The position numbers were made by a program, and so were the translations under genes. 64,000 bases of DNA from Geobacillus zalihae NBRC 101842 (GTDB lineage: Bacteria; Bacillota; Bacilli; Bacillales; Anoxybacillaceae). The number at the start of each line of letters is the position of its first letter. Positions within the stretch are counted from its first letter, which is position 1. The notes beneath the pieces are model-generated. The model had not been told where the DNA came from and searched no databases. It was given only the letters and a program-made list of their open reading frames with translations. Location: assembly GCF_001544135.1 (NCBI RefSeq), contig NZ_BCPV01000002.1:81514-145513 (forward strand), read 5' to 3'. Positions 40,062 through 47,915 of this stretch are shown here, in pieces.

Positions 40062-41125
40062 CCCCCCCATTGAAGCAGCACCATTTCCGCACTAAAGCCC
40101 GGGCCGAGAGCGATAAGCAGGCCGTGCCCGGGCGAAAGCGGCTGCCGCATCATCTGTTCGAGCACAAAATACACGGTGGCCGACGACATGTTGCCGTAGC
40201 GGGCGAGCACGTCTCTAGCGGCTTTTGTCTGTTCCGGACCGAATCCGAACGCCTCCTCGTACGCTTCAATGACTTTCCTCCCGCCCGGGTGGGCGATGAA
40301 ATAATGAAGATCCCCAAGTCCTAACCCATGTTCCTGCAAAAACGACTCGACTTGCGGGCGCAGCCAAGAGCGAACAATCGCCGGAATGTCTTTTGAAAAG
40401 ATGACAAACAAACCTTCGTCACGAACATCCCAGCCCATCACGTCTTCCGAGCCGGGCATGAGCACCGAGCGGGCGGCGATGACACGCGGCGCGCCAGCTG
40501 TCGGCACCGCTCCGTCGCCGGCCACAAGCAAGCACGCCACGCCGTCGGAAAAAAGCGACGTACCGATCACATTGCTTTTGGACCAATCATTGAGTTGAAA
40601 CGTCAAACTGCAAAACTCAACGGCGATCACAAGCGCCTTGGCATTCGGAAACGCCCGGCAATAGTCGGCTGCCCGGGCGAGCCCAGCCGCCCCTCCCGCA
40701 CAACCGAGCCCCCAAATCGGCACTCTTACGGCATGAGGGGAGAACGGCAATACGTTCATCAGCCGCGCCTCGATGCTCGGCGTCGACAGCCCTGTCGTTG
40801 AGATGTAAAACAGCGCATCGATCTCCTCATGCAAAACAGGGCCGGACGAAGCCTTGCGCAAACAGTCATTGACCGCCTCTCGGCTGTAGCGGACGGCACG
40901 GTCGATGTACACCCGATTTTTTTCACCGAAACCGCGCGGCGCGCTGTACCAGGCAAGCGGTTGGACAAACGTGCGCGTATGAATGCCGCTGTTGTCAAAC
41001 GCCTGCAGCAGCCGCTCCGCACGCGCCATTCGACCGGCGAACAGCCTGGCGACATGCTGCTTCACCTCGTTTTGGGAGGCTGTATACGGCATCCTTGCTG
41101 TGCCGACGGATAAAAGAACCGGCAT
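40058..41125 (-). CDS. bpsA: Type III polyketide synthase (alkylpyrone synthase)
   Basis: A 355-residue chalcone-synthase-fold enzyme that extends fatty acyl-CoA with malonyl-CoA to triketide pyrones. The catalytic Cys is in WGLGCAGGAAGL. His and Asn of the triad are in FIAHPGGRKVIEAYE and RYGNMSSATVYFVLE. The GxGPGF end is GPGFSAEMVLL. ATG 41123-41125 behind GAGGTG. It is translationally coupled to bpsB and shares the DNA region with dynA, as in B. subtilis (bcsA-ypbQ-dynA). The product would be a membrane alkylpyrone methyl ether. Confidence 0.94.
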   Translation of the reverse strand: MPVLLSVGTARMPYTASQNEVKQHVARLFAGRMARAERLLQAFDNSGIHTRTFVQPLAWYSAPRGFGEKNRVYIDRAVRYSREAVNDCLRKASSGPVLHEEIDALFYISTTGLSTPSIEARLMNVLPFSPHAVRVPIWGLGCAGGAAGLARAADYCRAFPNAKALVIAVEFCSLTFQLNDWSKSNVIGTSLFSDGVACLLVAGDGAVPTAGAPRVIAARSVLMPGSEDVMGWDVRDEGLFVIFSKDIPAIVRSWLRPQVESFLQEHGLGLGDLHYFIAHPGGRKVIEAYEEAFGFGPEQTKAARDVLARYGNMSSATVYFVLEQMMRQPLSPGHGLLIALGPGFSAEMVLLQWGG

Positions 41126-41238
41126 ACAAACACCTCGGTCTGTTCCTCTTTATTCTATTAGGATGCGCAACAAGCCAAACTATATGCAATGGAAAATATG
41201 TTTGTACACCCGTTTTTTCAGGAACAGCGGATGGATCT

Positions 41239-41480
41239 CTATATAGATGCAATTTGAAGCTTTACCATTTGCAACTTTTACCCAGTATTTGATCGACTGT
41301 CGGGCGACCGAACAACGCCGCTTAAAGACCCATATATGGGTCTGTGAAGCAGGCGGTTGTTCGGTCCTCCGTCACGCCTTGGCGTGACAGAGAAGCCTGT
41401 GGCTTTCCTCCGACAGTCGAAAAGAGGCCAACCGCTTTTCCGTCAAGGATATGTTAAACTTCTTCGTTGCATCTATATAA
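41239..41480 (+). repeat. MITE-like structured element, copy 2
   Basis: A 242-bp inverted-orientation copy of the element at 17109-17353, with the same ends (CTATATAGATGCAA at 41239-41252; complement at 41467-41480, last base changed). The closing stem is CGACTGTCG 41294-41302 / CGACAGTCG 41411-41419. Hairpins are at 41306-41366, 41371-41388 and 41393-41405; inside the first, GACCCATATATGGGTC is a perfect 16-bp palindrome. The remaining bases to 41630 show no gene. Confidence 0.85.
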
Positions 41481-41630
41481 GTTGCAATAAAGATTTTCCG
41501 ATTGTTCGATTCTGTTTTCCTTCATAACAAGTCATTTTGATAGAATGCGGTGGGCGCTCTACTGGATGTAAAACAAAGTTTCAACTTATATATATTAGTT
41601 TTCGCAGCCCAAAAAAGTTGCTGCAATCAA

Positions 41631-41661
41631 AAAACAGGCGCGGACAAAACCGGCCTGTTTT
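41631..41661. terminator. Bidirectional terminator near 41.65 kb
   Basis: AAAACAGGC pairs with GCCTGTTTT, with A/T runs both ways. It closes the coiled-coil gene on the minus strand. Confidence 0.7.
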
Positions 41662-41711
41662 GGAGGGAACATGATCATCAGCGAGGATGTACAATAGGAG
41701 AGGTTCGTTAT

Positions 41712-42545
41712 TTATCTCGCTTTTAGCGCGCGGATTTCACTTTCATGCTCGAGCAAGTGCAAAGCGAGGGATTGAAGTACGAGCTCTTGCCGCGCTTGTC
41801 CGGCAATGACTTCATTGACTTTTTGTTGCATTTCTGTGAGGGTTTGTTTCATCGCCGAAATTTCATGGAGCGTTTCTAACGTTTCCACGACAGCTTGCCG
41901 AATAAACGGCAATTCGGCAACGTCCTCTTTCGTCGCCATCGTTTGTTCCATGCGCCCAATCCGGCTGTCGAGCGCCGCAATGTCATCTCTGTTGGCCGCC
42001 ACGGTCTCTTCGAGCTGCCCGATGCGCCCATCCAGCGCTGCGACATCCTCTTTCGTTGCCATTGTCCGCTCGATGGTCCCGATGCGCCCATCCAGCACTG
42101 CGACATCCTCTTTCGTTGCCATCGTCCGCTCGATGGTCCCGATGCGCTCATCCAGCACTGCGACATCCTCTTTCGTTGCCATCGTCCGCTCGATGGTCCC
42201 GATGCGCTCATCCAGCACTGCGACATCCTCTTTCGTTGCCATCGTCCGCTCGATGGTTCCGATGCGCCCATCCAGCGCTGCGACGTCTTCTCTCGTCGCT
42301 GCCACGGTCTGCTCAAGCCGCCCGATGCGATCATTCATCCGGACAACGTCTTCTCTCGTCGCTGCCACGGTCTCTTCGAGTTGCCCGACGCGTCCGTTTA
42401 ACCGCGCAACATCCTCTTTCGTCGCGCTCACCGTTTGTTCAAGCCGATCGATGCGATCATTCATCCGGACAACATCCTGTTTGGTCGCCATCTGATTCCG
42501 TATTTGCCGCAGCTCATCGAAAAGGCGCTCCACCCATTCATCCAT
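41712..42545 (-). CDS. Repetitive coiled-coil protein (277 aa)
   Basis: A 277-residue protein, almost entirely alpha-helical coiled coil. About ten units of 20-21 residues of the type MATKEDVAVLDERIGTIERT run from residue 18 to 220. A non-repeat C-terminus follows (FIRQAVVETLETLHEISAMK ... LHLLEHESEIRALK). No signal peptide or membrane segment. AAAGGGGGTG precedes ATG 42543-42545. Three-heptad units suggest a long parallel rod; partners are unknown. Tandem DNA repeats mean the length is likely to vary between strains. Confidence 0.85.
   Translation of the reverse strand: MDEWVERLFDELRQIRNQMATKQDVVRMNDRIDRLEQTVSATKEDVARLNGRVGQLEETVAATREDVVRMNDRIGRLEQTVAATREDVAALDGRIGTIERTMATKEDVAVLDERIGTIERTMATKEDVAVLDERIGTIERTMATKEDVAVLDGRIGTIERTMATKEDVAALDGRIGQLEETVAANRDDIAALDSRIGRMEQTMATKEDVAELPFIRQAVVETLETLHEISAMKQTLTEMQQKVNEVIAGQARQELVLQSLALHLLEHESEIRALKAR
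42019..42258. repeat. 60-bp tandem repeats inside the coiled-coil gene
   Basis: Four consecutive near-identical 60-bp units, each coding a 20-residue coiled-coil repeat. Degenerate units extend to 42480. Between units only a few bases differ (for example GCGCTG versus GCACTG and CGCCCA versus CGCTCA), which indicates recent slippage or unequal exchange. Confidence 0.9.
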
Positions 42546-42632
42546 TGTTTCACCCCCTTTCCTATTCGCTTTCCATTATACCATCATCCCTCCACCAGTT
42601 TCTATCATTTTCTCTGTCAATCGACACGCCAA

Positions 42633-42666
42633 TAAAAAAGCCACCCCCATTTCCCGAGCAGTGGCC
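42633..42666 (-). terminator. Terminator-like hairpin between the permease and the coiled-coil gene
   Basis: Minus strand: GCCAC pairs with GTGGC across 16 nt, followed by TTTTTT. It closes the permease remnant. Confidence 0.5.
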
Positions 42667-42702
42667 GGAAAACGAAGATGGCTATAAAAGCGATCAACAC
42701 CA

Positions 42703-43653
42703 TTATGAAATTTTTTGTTCCTGCAGCGGCAGGGCAACTGATTTTCTCGCTTTGCCTAGATGGAAGACGGCGTTTAAGAGGATGGCGGTCATGCTGCCGG
42801 CGACGATGCCGCTGTCGGTTAAAATGCGCAAGCCGGTCGGCAGCTCGGCAAACAAGTTCGGCACCGCCGTCACCCCAAGCCCCACGCCGACCGAGCAGGC
42901 GATGATCAGCAAGTTCTCTTGCACAGTTAGGTCAACTTGGCCTAACATTTTCACACCGTAGGCAATGACCATGCCAAACATCGCGAGCATCGCCCCGCCT
43001 AAAACTGGAGCTGGTATGATCGTCGCCACTGCGGCGATTTTCGGCACGAACCCAAGCAAGACGAGGAAGGCCGCCGCGGCGTAAATGACGCTGCGCGTTT
43101 TCACGCCCGACAATTGGACAAGACCGACGTTCTGCGAGTACGTCGTGTACGGAAATGCGTTCAACAGCCCACCGATGATGATAGCCAATCCCTCGGCGCG
43201 GTAGCCGCCCGCCAAATCCTCATCCGTCAGCCGGCGGCGGCAAATGTCGGATAAAGCGAAGTAGACGCCGGTCGATTCAACAAGGCTGACGATCGCGACG
43301 AGCACCATTGTGAAAACAGCGGGGCCATGAAACGACGGAGCGCCGAAGTAAAACGGCTGCGGCCAATGAACCCACGATGCCTCAGCGACCGCTGTCCAGT
43401 CCACTTTCCCCATCATGGCCGCTGCCGCCGTGCCAGCTGCCATGCCGAGCAAAATGGCAATGGAGCGAATGAACCCTTTGAAGCAACGGTACAACACGAT
43501 AATGAGTGCAAGCACGCCAAACGACAACGCCAAGTTAGCCGGATCACCAAAGTCCTTCGCCCCTTGTCCGCCGGCCATATTGTTCACCGCTGCCGGGATG
43601 AGCGTCAAGCCAATGACGGTCACAACCGAACCGGTGACAACTGGCGGAAACAA
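42703..43653 (-). pseudogene. Xanthine/uracil (NCS2) permease, 5'-truncated
   Basis: The C-terminal ~317 residues of an NCS2 purine permease (xanthine/urate type). Visible: FPPVVTGSVVTVIGLTLIPA, the NCS2 motif VSLVESTGVYFALSDIC, and NAFPYTTYSQNVGLVQLSGVKTR. The usual protein has ~430-440 residues and the N-terminal three membrane helices are missing. Upstream in frame a TGA lies at 43683-43685 and no ribosome site or good start is present; the nearest start is TTG 43651-43653. The break lies where the promoter of the divergent oxidase operon begins, so a deletion or rearrangement joined the two. Confidence 0.72.
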
Positions 43654-43730
43654 CGTCCGCAGAGAGAAAATGACGTCTTCATCATTTTTTCACAAACGTC
43701 ACCATTTGTTCACACTTCCAGCATCGTTTT

Positions 43731-43746
43731 TGTGAGAAAAGTCACT
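43731..43746 (+). promoter_or_regulatory. FNR/CRP-like box upstream of the ba3 oxidase operon
   Basis: TGTGA-N6-TCACT (43731-43735, 43742-43746) matches the TGTGA-N6-TCACA half-site pattern at nine of ten positions. A TATGAT -10-like hexamer lies at about 43769, 25 bp further. The box could bind Fnr- or Rex-type redox regulators. Confidence 0.45.
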
Positions 43747-43860
43747 GTTGCCTCAGTTTTGTACAGTTATGATAGTGTCAAAGCAGGGAAATTGGCCGTT
43801 TGGCGCACCTGCTGAATGGCTGTTATGGGGGATGAATCCAACAAAGAGGAGGGATACGGC

Positions 43861-44007
43861 ATGGCAAAACTGATCACAGCGGCCCGGCAAACGAAACAGG
43901 AAAAAGAGCCGGCGCTCAAAGGCACGCTGGCCTCTGTGTTTCTGCTCGGCTTTTTCGTCATTTTTTCTTGGGTCAGCGTCTACTTTTTATTTTTGCACCG
44001 CCTGTAA
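43861..44007 (+). CDS. Cytochrome c oxidase subunit IIa-like protein
   Basis: A 48-residue single-helix protein: a short charged head (MAKLITAARQTKQEKEPALK) and one membrane helix (ASVFLLGFFVIFSWVSVYFLFL). Position and form match the third small subunit (IIa) of ba3-type oxidases, which fills the place of a missing subunit II helix. AGAGGAGGG precedes ATG 43861. The subunit II gene follows 21 bp later. Confidence 0.85.
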   Translation: MAKLITAARQTKQEKEPALKGTLASVFLLGFFVIFSWVSVYFLFLHRL

Positions 44008-44028
44008 GCGGCAAAGGAGGGAATCGGT

Positions 44029-44499
44029 ATGCACATCCATAAGTATGAAAAAATTTGGCTTACGTTTGGCATCGGCTGTTTGATCGTTTTTTTGACGGTC
44101 GTCGGCGTAAGTGCATTCGCCGCCGGACAGCAGCCGCCGAGCTGCCTGACAACGATCGATCCAGAAAAAGTCGATTCGACCCCGCCGTTTGATCATCCGG
44201 GGCTCGTCAAAAAAGGAGACAAGGAATACGAGTTGAACATCGTCGTCGCCGCGTTTTCTTTTACACCGAATGCGATCGAAATTCCAAAAGGAGCGAAAGT
44301 GACGATCAACGTCACTTCGAAAGACGTCATCCACGGATTTGAAATCCCGGGAACGAACGTGAACATGATGGTCGAACCCGGTTATGTGAACAGCTTAACA
44401 ACCACGTTTGACAAACCGGGCGAGTATACAATTCTTTGCAACGAATATTGCGGCGCCGGCCACCATATGATGACGGCGCGCATTAAGGTGGTGGAGTAA
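44029..44499 (+). CDS. cbaB: Cytochrome c oxidase subunit II, ba3 type
   Basis: A 156-residue CuA subunit with one N-terminal membrane helix (WLTFGIGCLIVFLTVVGVS). The cupredoxin domain ends in the dinuclear-copper motif CNEYCGAGHHMM, preceded by the His of VIHGFEIPG. It accepts electrons from cytochrome c outside the membrane. It has only one helix, consistent with the separate IIa subunit. It ends 1 bp before subunit I. Confidence 0.93.
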   Translation: MHIHKYEKIWLTFGIGCLIVFLTVVGVSAFAAGQQPPSCLTTIDPEKVDSTPPFDHPGLVKKGDKEYELNIVVAAFSFTPNAIEIPKGAKVTINVTSKDVIHGFEIPGTNVNMMVEPGYVNSLTTTFDKPGEYTILCNEYCGAGHHMMTARIKVVE

Positions 44500-44500
44500 C

Positions 44501-46150
44501 ATGGCACAACCGTTGGAAAAAGTCGATCGCCGCGATGCGAAACTGGCGCTTGCCCATTTGTTCGTCGCCTTTGCCGCCCTCGCGCTCGGGGGGTTCGCCG
44601 GCCTATTGCAAACATTAGTCCGTTCCGGCAAGTTTGAGCTCCCGGCTGGGATCAGCTATTACACGATTTTGACGACGCACGGCGTCTTGCTTGGGCTTGT
44701 GCTGACGACGTTTTTCATTATCGGCTTCCAGTTTGCCGCCGTCAGCCGCACGACCGGAGCGCTCTCGGACGGTTCGCGCCGGCTCGGCTGGATCGGTTTT
44801 TGGATGATGACGTCAGGGACGGCCTGCACAGCCTTTTTCATCCTAACCGGCCAGGCGTCTGTCTTATATACGTTTTACGCGCCGCTTCAGGCGCACGCTG
44901 GCTTTTACATCGGCTTGGCGCTTGTCGTCGTCGGCAGCTGGGTGAGCGGCTTTGCGATGTTCGCTCATTATGCCCGCTGGCGGAAAACGCACCGCGGTCA
45001 AGTGAGCCCGCTGCTGGCGTTCATGTCAGTGACGAATATGGTGCTATGGCTCGTCTGTTCGCTTGGCGTCGCCGCCACCGTTGTCTTTCAGCTCATTCCA
45101 TGGTCGCTCGGGCTCACCGACCGGGTGAACGTGCTCTTGAGCCGGACGCTGTTTTGGTATTTCGGGCATCCGCTCGTCTACTTCTGGCTATTGCCGGCGT
45201 ATATGGTTTGGTACGCCGTCATTCCGAAAGTGATCGGCGGCAAAATGTTCTCCGATTCACTCGCGCGGCTGGCGTTTATCTTGTTTTTGCTGTTTTCGAT
45301 TCCGGTCGGCTTCCATCACCAATTACTTGAGCCGGGGATTTCGCCGTTTTGGAAATACGTGCAAGTCGTCTTGACGTTCATGGTCATCATTCCGTCGCTC
45401 ATGACCGCGTTCGCCATGTTTGCGACGTTTGAATCGTACGGCCGCTCGCAGGGAGCGACCGGCTTGTTCGGCTGGCTGCGGAAACTCCCGTGGAGCGACG
45501 CCCGCTTTTTCGCTCCGTTTGTCGGAATGCTGTTTTTCATTCCGGCCGGCACCGGCGGGATTATTAACGCCTCGCACCAACTCAACCAAGTCGTCCATAA
45601 TACGATTTGGGTGACCGGCCACTTCCATTTAACGGTGGCAACGACTGTCGTCCTAACATTTTTTGGTGCGTCATACTGGCTCATTCCGCATTTGACCGGC
45701 CGTGTGATGACGAAAGCGATGAACCGGCTCGCCATCATTCAAACGATCGTTTGGGCGGTTGGGATGACGTTCATGTCCGGCTCGATGCATTTTGCCGGTC
45801 TGCTCGGCGCACCGCGACGCTCGGCGTTCTCAACGTACAGCAATTCGCCACAAGCGCTTGAATGGATTCCGTACCAAATCGCGCAAGCGGTCGGCGGCAC
45901 CATCTTGTTCATCGGCATTATTTTGATTCTCGTCATCGTGATCAACTTGGCCTTTTTCGCCCCGAAAGGCGAAACGGAGTTTCCGGTCGCCGAGGCAGCT
46001 GCTCCGTATGAACGGGCTGCGCTGGCGCTTGAAAACTGGAAGCTTTGGATCGGCCTCGTCGTTGCGCTCATTTTGATCGCCTATACGGTGCCGATCATCG
46101 ACATCATTCAAAACGCTCCGCCGGGGTCGAAAGGATACAAATTATGGTGA
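44501..46150 (+). CDS. cbaA: Cytochrome c oxidase subunit I, b(o/a)3 type
   Basis: A 549-residue heme-copper oxidase main subunit with ~13 membrane segments. Heme and CuB ligands are visible: His near the N-terminus (TILTTHGVLLGL), the CuB/Tyr segment WYFGHPLVYFWLLPAYMVWY, and VHNTIWVTGHFHLTVA, with His for CuB and both hemes. It lacks the D-channel motif of A-type enzymes, consistent with B-type (ba3) oxidases such as the known Geobacillus CbaA. It reduces O2 to water and pumps protons. The operon's promoter region carries an FNR-like box, fitting use at low oxygen. Confidence 0.93.
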   Translation: MAQPLEKVDRRDAKLALAHLFVAFAALALGGFAGLLQTLVRSGKFELPAGISYYTILTTHGVLLGLVLTTFFIIGFQFAAVSRTTGALSDGSRRLGWIGFWMMTSGTACTAFFILTGQASVLYTFYAPLQAHAGFYIGLALVVVGSWVSGFAMFAHYARWRKTHRGQVSPLLAFMSVTNMVLWLVCSLGVAATVVFQLIPWSLGLTDRVNVLLSRTLFWYFGHPLVYFWLLPAYMVWYAVIPKVIGGKMFSDSLARLAFILFLLFSIPVGFHHQLLEPGISPFWKYVQVVLTFMVIIPSLMTAFAMFATFESYGRSQGATGLFGWLRKLPWSDARFFAPFVGMLFFIPAGTGGIINASHQLNQVVHNTIWVTGHFHLTVATTVVLTFFGASYWLIPHLTGRVMTKAMNRLAIIQTIVWAVGMTFMSGSMHFAGLLGAPRRSAFSTYSNSPQALEWIPYQIAQAVGGTILFIGIILILVIVINLAFFAPKGETEFPVAEAAAPYERAALALENWKLWIGLVVALILIAYTVPIIDIIQNAPPGSKGYKLW

Positions 46151-46155
46151 AACAA

Positions 46156-46186
46156 GAAGGTGTCCCCAAGCGATCGGGACACCTTC
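46156..46186 (+). terminator. Terminator of the ba3 oxidase operon
   Basis: GAAGGTGTCCC pairs with GGGACACCTTC around 9 nt, followed by CTCTTT; 6 bp after the stop. Confidence 0.8.
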
Positions 46187-46283
46187 CTCTTTATGTGCAT
46201 AAAACCGAGACATAATAGGACTTTGTCGACAGAAAAACGAAACGAACAGCGTAAGAACGATGTTTGCACTGACGCGCCTGTTT

Positions 46284-47786
46284 CTATAATCGATAAAGCG
46301 CCTTATATTTTTCTTCTAAATATTGAATAAGATAATCGGCTTTCAGCGTTTCGCCCGTCGCATCGCGCACAAGTTCGAGCGGCTTTTTCATTTTTCCAAA
46401 CTGGTGGATATGAACGGTCAGCCATTCACGGATCGGTGCGATGTTCCCCTCTTCAAGCAGCCCAGCTACATCCAACTCTTTTTCCATCGCTTGCTTGAAT
46501 TGCGCCGCATACATATAGCCGAGCGCATACGATGGGAAATAGCCGAAGCTGCCGCCGGACCAATGGACGTCCTGCAACACGCCGACCGCATCGTTGTGCG
46601 GGCGGATGCCAAGGTATTGTTCATATTTCTCATTCCATACATCCGGCAAGTCGATCGCTTCCAGCTCCCCAGCAAACAGCTGCTTTTCGATTTCATAGCG
46701 GATGATAATATGGAGCGGGTACGTCAGTTCGTCCGCTTCAATACGAATGAGCGACGGCTTCGCTTCATTGATCGCCCGGTAAAACGCATCAAGCGAAACG
46801 TCGGCGAACTGCGTGGGCGCGTATTGCAAAAGGCGCGGGTAATGCCGCTTCCAAAACGCATAGTGGCGTCCGATCATATTTTCAAAAAAGAGCGACTGCG
46901 ATTCATGAATGCCCATCGACGCCCCGCTTGCAAGCGGAGTGCCGACAAGCGACTCGGAAATGTGTTGTTCATACAGCGCATGGCCGCATTCATGGATCGT
47001 GCCAAACACCGCGGTGCGGAAGTCGCGCTCGTCGTAGCGCGTCGTAATGCGCACATCGTTCGGGTTGAGCCCGATCGCAAATGGATGGACCGTCTCATCA
47101 AGCCTCCCCTTGCCAAAATCATAGCCGAGCTCTTTAAGCAACTCAAGCAGAAAAGCGCGCTGCTTTTCTTTTGGAAACGGCGCGAACAAAAAGGACACAT
47201 TCGGTTTGTTGGACGCGGCGGAAATGGCGTGCACAAGCGGGACGATGCGTTCGCGCAGGCGGCTGAACAGTTCGTCAAGCAAATCGACGGTCATGCCCGG
47301 CTCGTATTGATCGAGCAGCGTATTATACGGGTGTCCTTCATACCCCCAATAACGGATAAAGCGGCGCTGAAACTCGATGATTTGCTCCAAATACGGGCGA
47401 AACCGGGCGAAATCAGCAGCCGCTTTCGCTTCTTCCCAAACGCTTTCCGCTTTGGAACAAAGCACGACAAACTCTTTGTATTCATCCGCTGGAATTTTTT
47501 TATTGCGCTCGTATTCTTTTTTGCATTCATCAAGCGTTTTCTTTGTCACATCATCGAGCTCTTCATAGACGGCTTTGGGCGACAGCTTGGCAATAAAGGC
47601 CGCCATCTCCTCGGATGTCGACATGCGAAACACTTCTTCTGACAGCATGCCGATCACTTCTGATCGCTGCTCGACCCCTTTTTTCGGGGCGCCAGTCCGC
47701 AAATCCCAATACATGAGGCCAATCGCTTCGCGGTAGCCCGTCATTTTTTTCACGTATTGCAAAAACTGCGCTTCGATTGGTTTCAC
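46284..47786 (-). CDS. ypwA: Thermostable carboxypeptidase 1 (M32 family)
   Basis: A 500-residue metallocarboxypeptidase of the M32 family. The zinc motif HECGH is in GTIHECGHALYEQ with the downstream Glu in IHESQSLFFENM. The DPF-like family segments are ARTGLMYWDLRTGAP near residue 30 and YALGYMYAAQF near the C-terminus. The start is GTG 47784-47786, behind AGGGGGA; upstream ATGs at 47813 and 47846 lack ribosome sites, and 500 residues is the family length. It trims C-terminal residues from peptides in the cytoplasm. Confidence 0.93.
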   Translation of the reverse strand: MKPIEAQFLQYVKKMTGYREAIGLMYWDLRTGAPKKGVEQRSEVIGMLSEEVFRMSTSEEMAAFIAKLSPKAVYEELDDVTKKTLDECKKEYERNKKIPADEYKEFVVLCSKAESVWEEAKAAADFARFRPYLEQIIEFQRRFIRYWGYEGHPYNTLLDQYEPGMTVDLLDELFSRLRERIVPLVHAISAASNKPNVSFLFAPFPKEKQRAFLLELLKELGYDFGKGRLDETVHPFAIGLNPNDVRITTRYDERDFRTAVFGTIHECGHALYEQHISESLVGTPLASGASMGIHESQSLFFENMIGRHYAFWKRHYPRLLQYAPTQFADVSLDAFYRAINEAKPSLIRIEADELTYPLHIIIRYEIEKQLFAGELEAIDLPDVWNEKYEQYLGIRPHNDAVGVLQDVHWSGGSFGYFPSYALGYMYAAQFKQAMEKELDVAGLLEEGNIAPIREWLTVHIHQFGKMKKPLELVRDATGETLKADYLIQYLEEKYKALYRL

Positions 47787-47888
47787 TATACTCAGTCCCC
47801 CTATGTATTTCATGGCCGTATCATCATTTCCATAACAAGGTGCCATTTTCCTGCTTGCCAGCGAGAAAATGCTATTTTTGTGGAAAAT

Positions 47889-47915
47889 GAAAAAGGGAAG
47901 AATATCATTCTTCCC
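47889..47915 (-). terminator. Terminator of ypvA
   Basis: Minus strand: GGGAAGAAT, GAT loop, ATTCTTCCC, then TTTTTC. It overlaps the stop codon. Confidence 0.85.

Noticed and set aside
42056..42961. Plus-strand frame of repeated CAHPALRHPLSLPSSARWSR units
   Set aside because: It is the reverse reading of the 60-bp coiled-coil repeats; the minus-strand frame has the ribosome site and heptad pattern.
43654..43860. Missing N-terminal half of the purine permease in another frame
   Set aside because: Translation of the three minus frames gives stops and no permease-like helices; the region reads as regulatory DNA.
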